The notes under the pieces are model-generated. The model was not told the origin of the DNA. It saw only the letters and a list, made by a program, of their open reading frames with translations, and made no database searches. A stretch of 64,000 bases of DNA. Source: Tragulus kanchil (Eukaryota; Chordata; Mammalia; Artiodactyla; Tragulidae). Both the position numbers and the translations under genes were made by a program. The stretch's first letter is position 1; the number at the start of each line of letters is the position of its first letter. This document shows, in pieces, positions 45,699 to 57,776 of the stretch. The stretch is from positions 96,065,608-96,129,607 of the forward strand of contig JAIOJX010000025.1 of NCBI GenBank assembly GCA_022376925.1, read 5' to 3'.

Positions 45699-46681
45699 TT
45701 CAAGAATGCTTTTCCTTGACTTCTCTCTGTTCAATTAACTAGTGTGATTTTTGTACCTGGAAGGACCCTGAATGATACATTGCCTTATAGAGTTGTATCT
45801 CTATCAATAACAATTGTCTTCCAGGAAAACTGGTAACTGAGTGTAGTTTTGTTTTGACAAATATCTTCTACAAAAAGTGCCTAATACCTAGAATTTTCTA
45901 AATAATCAATTAACATGAACTGTGTTGCTAACATTAGTTTACATCAATAACATGAGCTGATGTTGGTTCAATTCTCCAGGATTTTAGGTTGGAGGCCTTG
46001 TTTTTGGATGAATCACTGGATGTGTGGCACAGTCCATACTTCTCACCAGATCTGAATGGAGGTACGACCACTAAGTTCAGTTAGAAGTAGATCAAATGTT
46101 TAGTTACAGGTGTGACAAAAGTATGGCGTTCCTTCTACAATTCTGTGTCAAGTGGGGTTGTACTTGTTGCCAAATATCCTTCTCAGTGTTATGTTTCTCC
46201 AATGTCTGAGCAACCCTCTGCACCAAGCCTTGTTGCATCTCCTCCAATATATTTGCATTTTTGATGGAGGCCTTTCATGTACACATGGTTACCTTCGGGG
46301 CAAAGGCTGCCCCACCGTGCAGGGCCCCTCCTTCAGACTTGTAAATTTCAATAATTCCAGCCTCTGTGTTCCTCAGTCATAAGTGTGTTAGTGGTTTCCT
46401 GCAATTGCTACCTCTGTGCAGGAGCCAGCTCACACTGGCTTGCAGAGTCTGTTGTTAAATTTTCAGGAATCTTGCAAGTGAAATGTTAAACTGTTAATAG
46501 CCAGAAATATGCCATGGTGGAGTATTTACACCATGGAAATTGACAAATGTTACAAATCAGATTTCCCCAACCAGAAATCTAGTTGTAAACACAGAAGCCC
46601 ACTACTAAAAGAGTTCTTTTATTCCACCCATTACTTAGTCAATTACTTTGTATCTAATTGCTGGCTCTGACTTTATATAGA

Positions 46682-46832
46682 AGGTGCCTGCAGTGCAGGA
46701 GACCTGGGCTTGATCTCTGGGTCAGGAAGACCCTGCTTTCCTGGAGAATTCCATGGACAGAGGAGCCTGGCAGGCTACAGTCCATGGGTCACAAAGAGTC
46801 AGACATGACTAAGTGATTAACTTTCATTACTT
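46682..46832 (+). mobile_element. Bov-tA SINE (duplicate)
   Basis: Copy of 45548-45698 in copy 2 of duplication 11. Confidence 0.85.
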
Positions 46833-47119
46833 TTCAAGAATGCTTTTCCTTGACTTCTCTCTGTTCAATTAACTAGTGTGATTTTTGTACCTGGAAGGAC
46901 CCTGAATGATACATTGCCTTATAGAGTTGTATCTCTATCAATAACAATTGTCTTCCAGGAAAACTGGTAACTGAGTGTAGTTTTGTTTTGACAAATATCT
47001 TCTACAAAAAGTGCCTAATACCTAGAATTTTCTAAATAATCAATTAACATGAACTGTGTTGCTAACATTAGTTTACATCAATAACATGAGCTGATGTTGG
47101 TTCAATTCTCCAGGATTTA

Positions 47120-47574
47120 TGTGGAAAGCTATCTTACCTATTTTAGGATACAGTTTGTAATTATTTTTTTCTGTATAGAAGGGAAGGAGATACAGCCAAC
47201 AACCACATTTTTTGCTGAATAAGGGGGATGACATGTTTCTTTAAAAAATCCTGATTTAAACATGTTAGGCTAAAAGAAACAACATTTTCTATTCTGGCAC
47301 TTGTATAGATTGGGTTAGGTTTCTAAAAAGCAAGTTATATTAGATATATCTGATTCCTTAAGGTATATCTTCTGGCTCTATATAAGTGTATACTTGCTAT
47401 TACGGTTTTAAAACTCCATTTTAACTGCATAATTTTGCTTTTTAGACTTGGAGCAACCTTCCATTGACTCTCCAAAGCTTTGATCTTTCTCAACATGTGT
47501 ATGAGACTCCACAAAGTTATGTTCTGTAAAAAGATGCCAACATTCCAACATAATCATCAAAATAACTTGCAAGA
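47120..47574. other. unassigned sequence
   Basis: AT-rich sequence with nothing recognised. Confidence 0.4.
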
Positions 47575-49731
47575 AAAAGCAAACTTTTCACACAAATCCT
47601 ATATTTAAAGATGTCTTCCTTCCAATAACATTCATTAAGCGACCATCTGTTTGCCTTTGATTATCGTCTGGACCACTAATAAGCGAGTTTAATCTGAGCA
47701 GTGTTATTTGCACGCTACTTCTAAATTTAGTGCCTTTCAAAGAAGTCAGCAAGGCTGACCTCCAGGAAATATTGCCTTTGATGTAACATCTGGTTTTCAG
47801 GGAATTTCTGTGTAGTGCCCAACCAGAGGGTGGACTAAGGGGCAAAGAGAAACCAAGTGATTTGCGCAGAGTCATGTAATTAGTTAATGACTTAACTTGG
47901 GTTACCTGTAGTTTCTATCTGTCGTTTTAAGTCCTAGCCTACTTATTTCTATTCTATAAATTGTACAGAGACTGTACACATAGACATAACCATCCGCTTC
48001 CATTAATGAATAGATGTGTGTGTGGGTCTTTAAGACTAATTATAGATTTATTTATTTGCATCTTTCTTTTTTGGTATTTCCTCTTTATAACTTGAGAAGA
48101 AAGGAAAATTTCCTGTGTTATACTCTACTTTATTTAAAAAAAAAGGTGATTTGAAGTAACAGTGAATTGTTATTGACTGCAACATCTCTAGAAGTGAACA
48201 GATAGTTCTCCTTGCAAGGAAAATGGATGGTTAAATTGTATGTCCAACTCACTTGATTTGAGGGCAATTGGAAGGCTTCATCACAGGCATCATCAACATT
48301 CAACCTTTTCCCCTTGTCTTGGCTTCTCCATTTTTCCCCTCTTTTCTCCCTTCCTGGGCTGGAGATCACAGAGCTGTCAACGCCTCAAATGCATGATTAT
48401 AATGAAAGTTCAAGGTTATGATGGTTTATTGTAAAAGCAATTCTTTTTGCTACTTTACTAGGTCAATACATTTTATAATCAGTATATGATTTTAATGTCC
48501 TTGTACTAATTATAACAATATATTCAATTTGATTAGTGCTTTTAGCTTTAAAAGTATTTTCACATTTATGGTTTATGTTTAATCTCAGGTTTCTATTTTA
48601 AAACAATTTGCAATTTATGTATGCTTAGAATTATTTTTCCATCACCTGCAAAAGCAAACCTTTTCAAAAAAACAAATCCTATATTTAAAGATGTCTTCCT
48701 TCCAATAACATTCATTAAGCGACCATCTGTTTGCCTTTGATTATCGTCTGGACCACTAATAAGCGAGTTTAATCTGAGCAGTGTTATTTGCACGCTACTT
48801 CTAAATTTAGTGCCTTTCAAAGAAGTCAGCAAGGCTGACCTCCAGGAAATATTGCCTTTGATGTAACATCTGGTTTTCAGGGAATTTCTGTGTAGTGCCC
48901 AACCAGAGGGTGGACTAAGGGGCAAAGAGAAACCAAGTGATTTGCGCAGAGTCATGTAATTAGTTAATGACTTAACTTGGGTTACCTGTAGTTTCTATCT
49001 GTCGTTTTAAGTCCTAGCCTACTTATTTCTATTCTATAAATTGTACAGAGACTGTACACATAGACATAACCATCCGCTTCCATTAATGAATAGATGTGTG
49101 TGTGGGTCTTTAAGACTAATTATAGATTTATTTATTTGCATCTTTCTTTTTTGGTATTTCCTCTTTATAACTTGAGAAGAAAGGAAAATTTCCTGTGTTA
49201 TACTCTACTTTATTTAAAAAAAAAGGTGATTTGAAGTAACAGTGAATTGTTATTGACTGCAACATCTCTAGAAGTGAACAGATAGTTCTCCTTGCAAGGA
49301 AAATGGATGGTTAAATTGTATGTCCAACTCACTTGATTTGAGGGCAATTGGAAGGCTTCATCACAGGCATCATCAACATTCAACCTTTTCCCCTTGTCTT
49401 GGCTTCTCCATTTTTCCCCTCTTTTCTCCCTTCCTGGGCTGGAGATCACAGAGCTGTCAACGCCTCAAATGCATGATTATAATGAAAGTTCAAGGTTATG
49501 ATGGTTTATTGTAAAAGCAATTCTTTTTGCTACTTTACTAGGTCAATACATTTTATAATCAGTATATGATTTTAATGTCCTTGTACTAATTATAACAATA
49601 TATTCAATTTGATTAGTGCTTTTAGCTTTAAAAGTATTTTCACATTTATGGTTTATGTTTAATCTCAGGTTTCTATTTTAAAACAATTTGCAATTTATGT
49701 ATGCTTAGAATTATTTTTCCATCACCTGAAA
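47575..49731. repeat. tandem duplication 12 (about 1.08 kb unit)
   Basis: Copy 1 is 47575-48650 and copy 2 is 48650-49731, with a constant offset of 1080 through the core. Differences appear only at the start of copy 2, where 'caaacttttcacac' has become 'caaaccttttcaaaaaaac'. A MIR-like fragment lies at about 47835-47950, repeated at 48915-49030. The rest is unassigned. Confidence 0.95.
47835..47950 (+). mobile_element. MIR fragment (first copy)
   Basis: 'ctaaggggcaaagagaaacc', 'aagtgatttgcgcagagtca' and 'tgacttaacttgggttacct' follow the MIR 3' half. The duplicate is at 48915-49030. Confidence 0.5.
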
Positions 49732-49804
49732 AACACTCTAATTTTTGTACAGCGAAGCATAACTTAATATCTTATAAATTAGAAAATTAAAATTTTGATC
49801 TGAC

Positions 49805-49975
49805 AATTTGGAATTTAAGTCTCAACTCTGCAGACTATGTGAATTTCGACAAATCACTAGATCTTTCTAACCTTCAATGTCCTCATCTGAAGTACCTATT
49901 TTGTAACACTGAGAGAATGAATTGAGATCATATGTAAAGTTGTTAATATGATGCTCTGATAATACAGTAAAAGAT
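49805..49975 (-). mobile_element. MIR SINE, antisense
   Basis: 'ggaatttaagtctcaactct', 'gacaaatcactagatctttc' and 'caatgtcctcatctgaagta' are in antisense MIR order. Confidence 0.6.
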
Positions 49976-50415
49976 GAGGAAATACTCCTCAATTTTCTTT
50001 GGTTTGGTTTTTTTTCTACAAAGCACATTAGTGTCCTGTGCTTGTTCTTGCCTATTAGAGATTTTATGAAAATCACAATCACATGTGGAGGTTTTTGGGT
50101 ACTTGAGAAACCATGATTAGAAAATTAAATCCAGTGGTGTACTAGAGACTTTTGAGTTTGGCTAGATATCCATTTCTTTTGCTTTGGTTGATGCTACCCT
50201 GATTCTCTTTAAGAGAATTCCTTTTGTGCTCTTCCTGGTAGTCTTGGGAGAACAGTCAGACAAATAACAGGCCTTCCCTTAGCCAAGGGCTGAGCATGAG
50301 ACTCAAACCATTGCAATTCTGCCATCTCTTTTTTCAGGATTTTGAATCCTATGAAATAATACAAAGGCAGGAAAACTGTTAAATCACCTGGAGCCCTGAA
50401 GTGACAATGAGAGGT
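49976..50415. other. unassigned sequence
   Basis: Nothing recognised. Confidence 0.4.
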
Positions 50416-50419
50416 CAGA

Positions 50420-50815
50420 GTATGCTGAGTGGCTAAGAGCAGAGACTCAGGAGTTGCATAACCCGAGTTCAGACCCTTTACTAGCTAAATGACTGTAACT
50501 AGGACAAGTTCCTTAGTCTCTTTTGCTGAAAAAGGAAATGGCAACCCACTCCAGTATTATTGCCTGGGAAATTCCATAGACAGAGGAGCCTGGCAGACTA
50601 CAGTCCATGGGGTCACAAAGAGTCAGCCACAACTGAGTGACTGAGCACTTAATCTCTTTAGGCCAAGTTTACTTATCTCTACAAGGGAGTCATTAATAGA
50701 ACCTAACTCATAGGGTTGTTATGAGAATTAAATAAGTTAGTATATCTAAAGGGTTTAGGATGTGCCTGATACATATTAAATACAGTATATATTATAACTA
50801 CAGCTGCTAATACTG
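50420..50815 (-). mobile_element. MIR SINE, antisense, split by Bov-tA
   Basis: 'ggctaagagcagagactcag' and 'gagttcagaccctttactag' precede the Bov-tA. 'actcatagggttgttatgag' and 'aattaaataagttagtatat' follow it. Together they make one antisense MIR. Confidence 0.8.
50523..50648 (+). mobile_element. Bov-tA SINE, 3' part, with target-site duplication
   Basis: 'aaggaaatggcaacccactc', 'cagtattattgcctgggaaa' and 'cagccacaactgagtgactg' in sense order. A likely target-site duplication is 'ttagtctctttt' at about 50512 and 'ttaatctcttta' at about 50649. The head is missing, so this is a 5'-truncated insertion. Confidence 0.85.
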
Positions 50816-51146
50816 TGACTGTATTCTGTTCTTGCCTTGAGACATCCAGACCTATCTTACTTCCTGTTCTTCTTTGGTTCTCGTTCTCTGGCCTTACTTT
50901 TGATTCTGAGAGAGCTACCCAAAATCATTTTTATAAACTTCTTTACTGCCTAAGGTAGACGGAGTTGGTCTTTTTCTTGAAGCCATATGATCTTAAACAG
51001 TAAGAACGGTTCTGAGAAATGAAGACATCCCATCCTCTATTTTTGTTGATTTTTTATATAGATTAGAAAACTAAGCAAAATTCCTTGGGTGAGTTCACTC
51101 AGCGTGTAAATGGCAGTATTTGGGTTAGTGTCTGACTATCCTGACA
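50816..51146. other. unassigned sequence
   Basis: Nothing recognised. Confidence 0.4.
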
Positions 51147-51359
51147 ACAGCTGCTGCAACAGTTGCTAAGTCATGTCCAACTCTTTGCGACCCCATGAAC
51201 TTTAGTCCGCCAGACTATTCTGTCCATGGGATTTCCTAGGCAAGAAAACTGGAGTGGTTGCCATTTTCTTTTCCAAGGGATCTTCCTGACCCAGGGATCA
51301 AGGCTGTGTCTCTTGTTTGGCAGACATATTCTTTACCACTGTGCCACCTGAGAAGCCCA
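51147..51359 (-). mobile_element. Bov-tA SINE, antisense
   Basis: 'gttgctaagtcatgtccaac', 'gtccatgggatttcctaggc', 'gggatcttcctgacccaggg' and 'gccacctgagaagccc' give a near full-length antisense copy. Confidence 0.88.
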
Positions 51360-51449
51360 TGGTGACGACTTCACACAGACTTTTTCTACTGAACCAAGAT
51401 TATGCTTAATTTGTCCTTACTCTTTTCTGTTTCTGTAACAACCTCTTCT

Positions 51450-53703
51450 CAGATCCTTATTCGTTACTGAAGCTTTCCTTATTTATTTTACACATTATTT
51501 TTTGCATTCAGTCATCACCTCTTTTGTTTAACTTGTTTTTACCCTCCACTTGACAGACCAAGGCATATATAACTTGGATTTTACTGCTATTTCAGAACTC
51601 AATGAGGTCTCAAAAGACACTTGACCCTTTCCCCATACTCCTCTCCACTAGTCATACTCCTATCTTTCTATTTTAAAAAATCTTATTTGTTGATTGATTC
51701 ATTCATTGATTGTTTCATTTATTCTTATATTCATTTACTCAGTAGGCACATTGAACATCTATAATTTGCTAGAAACTGTTCTAGATCCTGAGGATATGGC
51801 AATGAACAAGGTATTGTTGTTTAGTGCAAGGAGCTTATATCTCTAGTGGCATTATGGTTGCATCAATATAATTATAATAGTATGTTGCACAGGGATTAAA
51901 AACTATCAGGGGTAAGGCAATGGAGAAGGGAGGTTCTTATTTCACATAGGGTATTAAGGAAGAAACATTCAAACCCAGAATTGAATGAAGTGAAGATGAG
52001 AGCCCTGTGAATATCTATGGGAGGAATATTCACAGAGATGGGCATATATTTGGAAAGTTTGAGGAATAACAAAGAGGCCAGTATGCTACAGGGCAGTAAA
52101 TAAAAACAATAGTTAGATCTGAGGCATAGCAAAGGCAGCTCATGTACGACTTTGAGTTTATAGAAAAAACTCTGGATTTTTTTTCTAAGTGTGGAGGGAA
52201 CAGTGCTGTCTTAGAGCCCATTCACGCAGTGCGTGAGATCAGACTGTTAGTATCTCTTCCCAACCTTGTTTTTGGTGATTTCACACAGGTTATTAAACAT
52301 TGACAAGTATAAAGCTGGATGAGAAGCTCTTGAACTCTTAAGAGGAGGGTGTGGCACGATCTCTATTTATCATTCAGAAAGATCACTCAGGTTGCTCTAT
52401 GGAGAACAGTGCACAAGAGGCCAAGAGTGGCAGCAAGGAGACCAGTTAGCAGCTTACGGCCACAGTTCTGGGAGTGTTGATGCTGGCGTAGAGTTTGGGA
52501 ATAGCGGTATGTCATGCAGGAAATAGCAGAATGTAGGATATATTTCCGTCTTTTCATTTGTTCATGTTCAAGGGTTTCAGATTTATCGTTACTGAAGCTT
52601 TCCTTATTTATTTTACACATTATTTTTTGCATTCAGTCATCACCTCTTTTGTTTAACTTGTTTTTACCCTCCACTTGACAGACCAAGGCATATATAACTT
52701 GGATTTTACTGCTATTTCAGAACTCAATGAGGTCTCAAAAGACACTTGACCCTTTCCCCATACTCCTCTCCACTAGTCATACTCCTATCTTTCTATTTTA
52801 AAAAATCTTATTTGTTGATTGATTCATTCATTGATTGTTTCATTTATTCTTATATTCATTTACTCAGTAGGCACATTGAACATCTATAATTTGCTAGAAA
52901 CTGTTCTAGATCCTGAGGATATGGCAATGAACAAGGTATTGTTGTTTAGTGCAAGGAGCTTATATCTCTAGTGGCATTATGGTTGCATCAATATAATTAT
53001 AATAGTATGTTGCACAGGGATTAAAAACTATCAGGGGTAAGGCAATGGAGAAGGGAGGTTCTTATTTCACATAGGGTATTAAGGAAGAAACATTCAAACC
53101 CAGAATTGAATGAAGTGAAGATGAGAGCCCTGTGAATATCTATGGGAGGAATATTCACAGAGATGGGCATATATTTGGAAAGTTTGAGGAATAACAAAGA
53201 GGCCAGTATGCTACAGGGCAGTAAATAAAAACAATAGTTAGATCTGAGGCATAGCAAAGGCAGCTCATGTACGACTTTGAGTTTATAGAAAAAACTCTGG
53301 ATTTTTTTTCTAAGTGTGGAGGGAACAGTGCTGTCTTAGAGCCCATTCACGCAGTGCGTGAGATCAGACTGTTAGTATCTCTTCCCAACCTTGTTTTTGG
53401 TGATTTCACACAGGTTATTAAACATTGACAAGTATAAAGCTGGATGAGAAGCTCTTGAACTCTTAAGAGGAGGGTGTGGCACGATCTCTATTTATCATTC
53501 AGAAAGATCACTCAGGTTGCTCTATGGAGAACAGTGCACAAGAGGCCAAGAGTGGCAGCAAGGAGACCAGTTAGCAGCTTACGGCCACAGTTCTGGGAGT
53601 GTTGATGCTGGCGTAGAGTTTGGGAATAGCGGTATGTCATGCAGGAAATAGCAGAATGTAGGATATATTTCCGTCTTTTCATTTGTTCATGTTCAAGGGT
53701 TTC
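51450..53703. repeat. tandem duplication 13 (about 1.125 kb unit)
   Basis: Copy 1 is 51450-52579 and copy 2 is 52579-53703. The start of copy 2 reads 'cagatttatcgtt' where copy 1 has 'cagatccttattcgtt'. Otherwise the copies appear identical. Copy 1 ends inside an antisense L2. Copy 2 continues into BovB. Confidence 0.95.
51690..52579 (-). mobile_element. L2 LINE, antisense (first copy)
   Basis: A long antisense L2: 'attcattgattgtttcattt', 'gaaactgttctagatcctga', 'gaaacattcaaacccagaat', 'gaggaataacaaagaggcca', 'gtgtggcacgatctctattt' and 'ggatatatttccgtc'. It is repeated from 52815 to 53703. Sequence from about 52298 occurs a third time at 54527. The rest of the L2 resumes after BovB at 54170 and 55274. 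Confidence 0.75.
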
Positions 53704-54162
53704 TCATGGCAAGAATACTGGAACATTTGCCATTCCTTTCTCCAGCAGACCACGTTTCATCAGAACTCTCCACTATGACCCATCTGTCTTGGGTGGCTCT
53801 GCACAGCATGGCTCATGGCTTCACTGAGTTATGCAAAACTCAGTGACAAGCTTCTTTGCTATGACAAGACTGTGATCCATGAAAGGAATCACATGAATGG
53901 GATGCTGAAACTGAAGCTCTAATACTCTGGCAACCTAATTCGAAGAGATGACTTATTGGAAAAGACCCTGCTGCTGGGAAAGACTGAAGGTGAAAGGAAA
54001 AGAAAGCAGCAAAGGATGAAATGACTAGATAGCCTCACCAACTCAACGGACATGAATTTGAGCAAACTTCAGAAGACAGTGACAGACAGGGAAGCCTGGA
54101 GTGCTGCTTTCCATGGGATCACAAAGAGTCCGACATAACTTAGGAACTGAACAACAACAACA
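53703..54162 (+). mobile_element. BovB LINE 3' end (first copy)
   Basis: 'ctcatggcaagaatactgga', 'ctatgacccatctgtcttgg', 'gaaaagaccctgctgctggg', 'atgaatttgagcaaacttca' and 'agggaagcctggagtgctgc' follow the ruminant BovB/ART2A 3' end in order, closing with 'gaactgaacaacaacaaca'. Only the 3' end is present, as is usual. It is inserted into the L2. The small frame at 53639-53827 is chance. Confidence 0.85.
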
Positions 54163-54169
54163 TGGATCT

Positions 54170-54325
54170 GTTTAGGACAGTGGATTCTGAAGAATTAAAT
54201 CAAGGGTGTGAGGTAAAGAGAGGAGTCAAGCATGACTTAATTTTTATTCAGAGCACCTGACTTAAAGATGGTGCTGATTACTGAGATGGGAAAGATTGGC
54301 AGAAGTGACAGGTTAGGGTAGGAAA
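54170..54325 (-). mobile_element. L2 LINE continuing after BovB (first copy)
   Basis: 'gtgaggtaaagagaggagtc', 'aagcatgacttaatttttat' and 'actgagatgggaaagattgg' are the next segment of the same antisense L2. The duplicate is at 55274-55429. Confidence 0.6.
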
Positions 54326-54806
54326 ATATATCCAACAGTTGTAGTTTGAATCTCTGTTTCCAGAGTAGAAAAACCTGAAGAACAAAGAAGAATAAATACT
54401 GCGAAGAATAAGCATTGTTAAAGACCATACAAAGAGGAGGGAAGTTGTCAATTGTCCAGTTTATTGTTGGGAACAAAGAACTGTAACTGAAATCCTTGAT
54501 GACAGATGGAGACTCTTGGGAACTTTCATTGACAAGTATAAAGCTGGATGAGAAGCTCTTGAACTCTTAAGAGGAGGGTGTGGCACGATCTCTATTTATC
54601 ATTCAGAAAGATCACTCAGGTTGCTCTATGGAGAACAGTGCACAAGAGGCCAAGAGTGGCAGCAAGGAGACCAGTTAGCAGCTTACGGCCACAGTTCTGG
54701 GAGTGTTGATGCTGGCGTAGAGTTTGGGAATAGCGGTATGTCATGCAGGAAATAGCAGAATGTAGGATATATTTCCGTCTTTTCATTTGTTCATGTTCAA
54801 GGGTTT

Positions 54807-55266
54807 CTCATGGCAAGAATACTGGAACATTTGCCATTCCTTTCTCCAGCAGACCACGTTTCATCAGAACTCTCCACTATGACCCATCTGTCTTGGGTGG
54901 CTCTGCACAGCATGGCTCATGGCTTCACTGAGTTATGCAAAACTCAGTGACAAGCTTCTTTGCTATGACAAGACTGTGATCCATGAAAGGAATCACATGA
55001 ATGGGATGCTGAAACTGAAGCTCTAATACTCTGGCAACCTAATTCGAAGAGATGACTTATTGGAAAAGACCCTGCTGCTGGGAAAGACTGAAGGTGAAAG
55101 GAAAAGAAAGCAGCAAAGGATGAAATGACTAGATAGCCTCACCAACTCAACGGACATGAATTTGAGCAAACTTCAGAAGACAGTGACAGACAGGGAAGCC
55201 TGGAGTGCTGCTTTCCATGGGATCACAAAGAGTCCGACATAACTTAGGAACTGAACAACAACAACA
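54807..55266 (+). mobile_element. BovB LINE 3' end (duplicate)
   Basis: Copy of 53703-54162 in copy 2 of duplication 14. Confidence 0.85.
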
Positions 55267-55611
55267 TGGATCTGTTTAGGACAGTGGATTCTGAAGAATT
55301 AAATCAAGGGTGTGAGGTAAAGAGAGGAGTCAAGCATGACTTAATTTTTATTCAGAGCACCTGACTTAAAGATGGTGCTGATTACTGAGATGGGAAAGAT
55401 TGGCAGAAGTGACAGGTTAGGGTAGGAAAATATATCCAACAGTTGTAGTTTGAATCTCTGTTTCCAGAGTAGAAAAACCTGAAGAACAAAGAAGAATAAA
55501 TACTGCGAAGAATAAGCATTGTTAAAGACCATACAAAGAGGAGGGAAGTTGTCAATTGTCCAGTTTATTGTTGGGAACAAAGAACTGTAACTGAAATCCT
55601 TGATGACAGAT

Positions 55612-55840
55612 ATTAGCCTATTCAACAAAGAGTTAGTCATTTTGTTCTCAAGTATAAAATGTTTCTACCTAACATTAAAATATACCTCTTGCATAAAGAC
55701 TTTGAGAAAAGATCTATGCAGAAAAACATATAATTATTACCTTCATAAGCCACAGTCAGTTTCTCTCAGTGCCTAAAGGAATTGCTAATTATAAAGTATT
55801 TATTGAACAGTTCACTGTGACTCTTTTGGGCCACACTCTT
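55612..55840. other. unassigned sequence
   Basis: Nothing recognised. Confidence 0.4.
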
Positions 55841-55844
55841 AGAA

Positions 55845-55965
55845 TGGTGAAAGTATGGAATAATGGTTTAGAAAATAAATGCTGGAGCTCAAATGCCCAT
55901 GTTCACATCTCAATTTTGTTCATTCCCAGCTGTGACCTTGGATAAATTGATGGAGCAGTCTCTAT
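55845..55965 (-). mobile_element. MIR SINE, antisense
   Basis: 'ggaataatggtttagaaaat', 'aatgctggagctcaaatgcc' and 'ccagctgtgaccttggataa' are in antisense MIR order. Confidence 0.6.
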
Positions 55966-56550
55966 CTACAGCTGTCAGGTTTCTTGACCTAGGGGATATA
56001 TCCATGGCTTACCATGTGTTAATTCTTAAAACTTCTTTTCAAAGGTGACAAATGTAACTTTACTGTGCATTCCACAGGCCAAAGGCAGTTATATGGTCAA
56101 GCCTGACCTCAACAGGCTAGGAATATTTAATCTTCCTAGAAGATAGGAATTCCAGTCTCCTTCAGAGAGTAGCAACAGATATTTCAAACAATGAGTAATA
56201 CAGGTACTTGAGGGTAATATAATACGTGGACCTCATATTTAGCGTCTAATGACTTATGTTCTTAAAGCTCTGGTTTCATGTTTATTATTATGGATGACAT
56301 CAAGACTTTTCACAAATGAAAAATTCTCATTAATACCTAGAAGGAACAGACTGGAGAATCATATAGTTAATTAGAAGGAAATGACTTTCCAATTTTAGGA
56401 CTTTACATAGTGCTAAAATAGTAAATTTCTATGGTGGGGGCACTGCATTTCTGTGAGTTTTGTGCCTGGATCATAGAATGGCTAGCTACTTGCTTGAATG
56501 TCTTCTCCAGTGGCTTCACAGGCATGATACAGCAGCTCTACCACTCATCC
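55966..56550. other. unassigned sequence
   Basis: Nothing recognised. The 74-residue frame at 56460-56684 overlaps a MIR and is not convincing. Confidence 0.4.
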
Positions 56551-56554
56551 TACC

Positions 56555-56700
56555 CCCCAGGTCTCATCATTTTTCTGTGAAACAAGGTGGGCCAGTTGTC
56601 ATTCTCTTGACTCACAGTCATGTTGTGAGGATTAATGAGTTAAACGTTGTAAAATGTCTTCAGCTACTGAAAGATGATAAATAGAAGGCATAATTATTGC
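56555..56700 (-). mobile_element. MIR fragment, antisense
   Basis: 'tttttctgtgaaacaaggtg', 'gtcatgttgtgaggattaat' and 'gataaatagaaggcataatt' match the antisense MIR middle and end. Confidence 0.5.
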
Positions 56701-57026
56701 TATTTCCCCATGTTTACTTAGACTTGAAAGGCCCTTCTAGTCACCTTTGAGATTTTGACATAATTCAGCTACTGTGGTGAATTTCATTTGTTTTCCCTCC
56801 CTTCTGTTTGACATTTTCTTTCTCTCATCTCATCACAGTGATTTTAAAGAAAGAACGTCAGTCTTAACCTTTTATGTTTCCATCTGTTGAGACTTTTGAG
56901 TTGTCTTATTGTTATTTTGTATATTTTATTCTATTGTTTACAAGACTATGCTCTCAGACTTATACTATTAGCTAAGAAACAGAGACATAAAGGGCAAACT
57001 GTAGTCCTATGTTTATTGTATATAGT
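56701..57026. other. unassigned sequence
   Basis: Nothing recognised. Confidence 0.4.
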
Positions 57027-57552
57027 GCCTGGTAAGTTCATTAGGGTGGTTCAATGATTAACCAACATTATTCACAAACGCAGGTTTCCAGTGAGCAAGC
57101 TCTCAATCTGAAAGTCTCATTACTAATTTAAGATATAATTCAAAATAAAAATTTACTATTAATACAGTCAACTCATTACCATATAGGTACTCTCCATCCC
57201 TGGCTTTGAGTAAATATCATAGAGACAGAAGAAAGTTGAGAGAAATATTCTATGTAGAGATTGTCATTAAAGGGATATAATTTAAGTTTGCACTATTGTG
57301 TCCCTTATGATTTTGCCTGTGGGATACAGAAATTAACTGTAATGCTTCTCTAGCCAGACAAATTTGTTTTTTCTCAAGAACATGCATATATATGACTTCT
57401 ATCTTCACATTTTTTTTTTTTTTTGCTTATTGCTTCTGTAAGGGCAGACATCCCTACAGGTTCATATTTCATCTTTAAAACTTGTTTCTGCAAAATTGAC
57501 TTGCATTAGACTAAACCAGTCATGAGCTATTTGACTTTCCTTTAGCACTAAT

Positions 57553-57776
57553 ACAGGCTTCCCAGATGGTGCTTTTGCTAAAGAAGCCGTTTAGCCAATG
57601 CAAGAGATGTAAGAGAGAGATGCAAGTTCAATCCTTGGGCCAGGAAGATCCCCTGGAGTAGGAAATGACAACCCACTCCAGTATCTTGCCTGGAGAATCC
57701 CATGGACAGAAAAGCCTGGCAGGCTACAGTCCATAGGATCACAAAGAGTCAGACATGACTGAAGAGCCTTATTACA
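57553..57776 (+). mobile_element. Bov-tA SINE with 11-bp target-site duplication (first copy)
   Basis: 'caggcttcccagatggtgct' to 'cacaaagagtcagacatgac' in sense order, with an extra 'gatgtaagagagagatgcaa' repeat in the head. The target-site duplication 'ttagcactaat' is at 57542-57552 and 57777-57787. Confidence 0.92.

Larger units (their letters stand above)
44849..47119. repeat. tandem duplication 11 (about 1.134 kb unit)
   Basis: Copy 1 is 44849-45985 and copy 2 is 45983-47119, sharing 'ttt' at the junction. The visible difference is 'ggagtccttg' against 'ggaggccttg' close to the start of copy 2. The unit holds a Bov-tA, otherwise unassigned sequence, and an exactly repeated 76-residue frame (45018, 46152) without protein signature. 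Confidence 0.95.
53423..55611. repeat. tandem duplication 14 (about 1.10 kb unit)
   Basis: Copy 1 is 53423-54507 and copy 2 is 54527-55611, offset 1104, with about 19 intervening bases. It overlaps duplication 13, so the stretch from 'cattgacaagtataaagctg' to 'gttcaagggttt' occurs three times (52298, 53423, 54527). Confidence 0.95.

Noticed and set aside
47588..47875. 95-residue minus-strand frame, repeated with a longer start at 48593-48955
   Set aside because: The N-terminal/C-terminal difference arises from the duplication junction. No recognisable domain, and it overlaps a MIR-like fragment.
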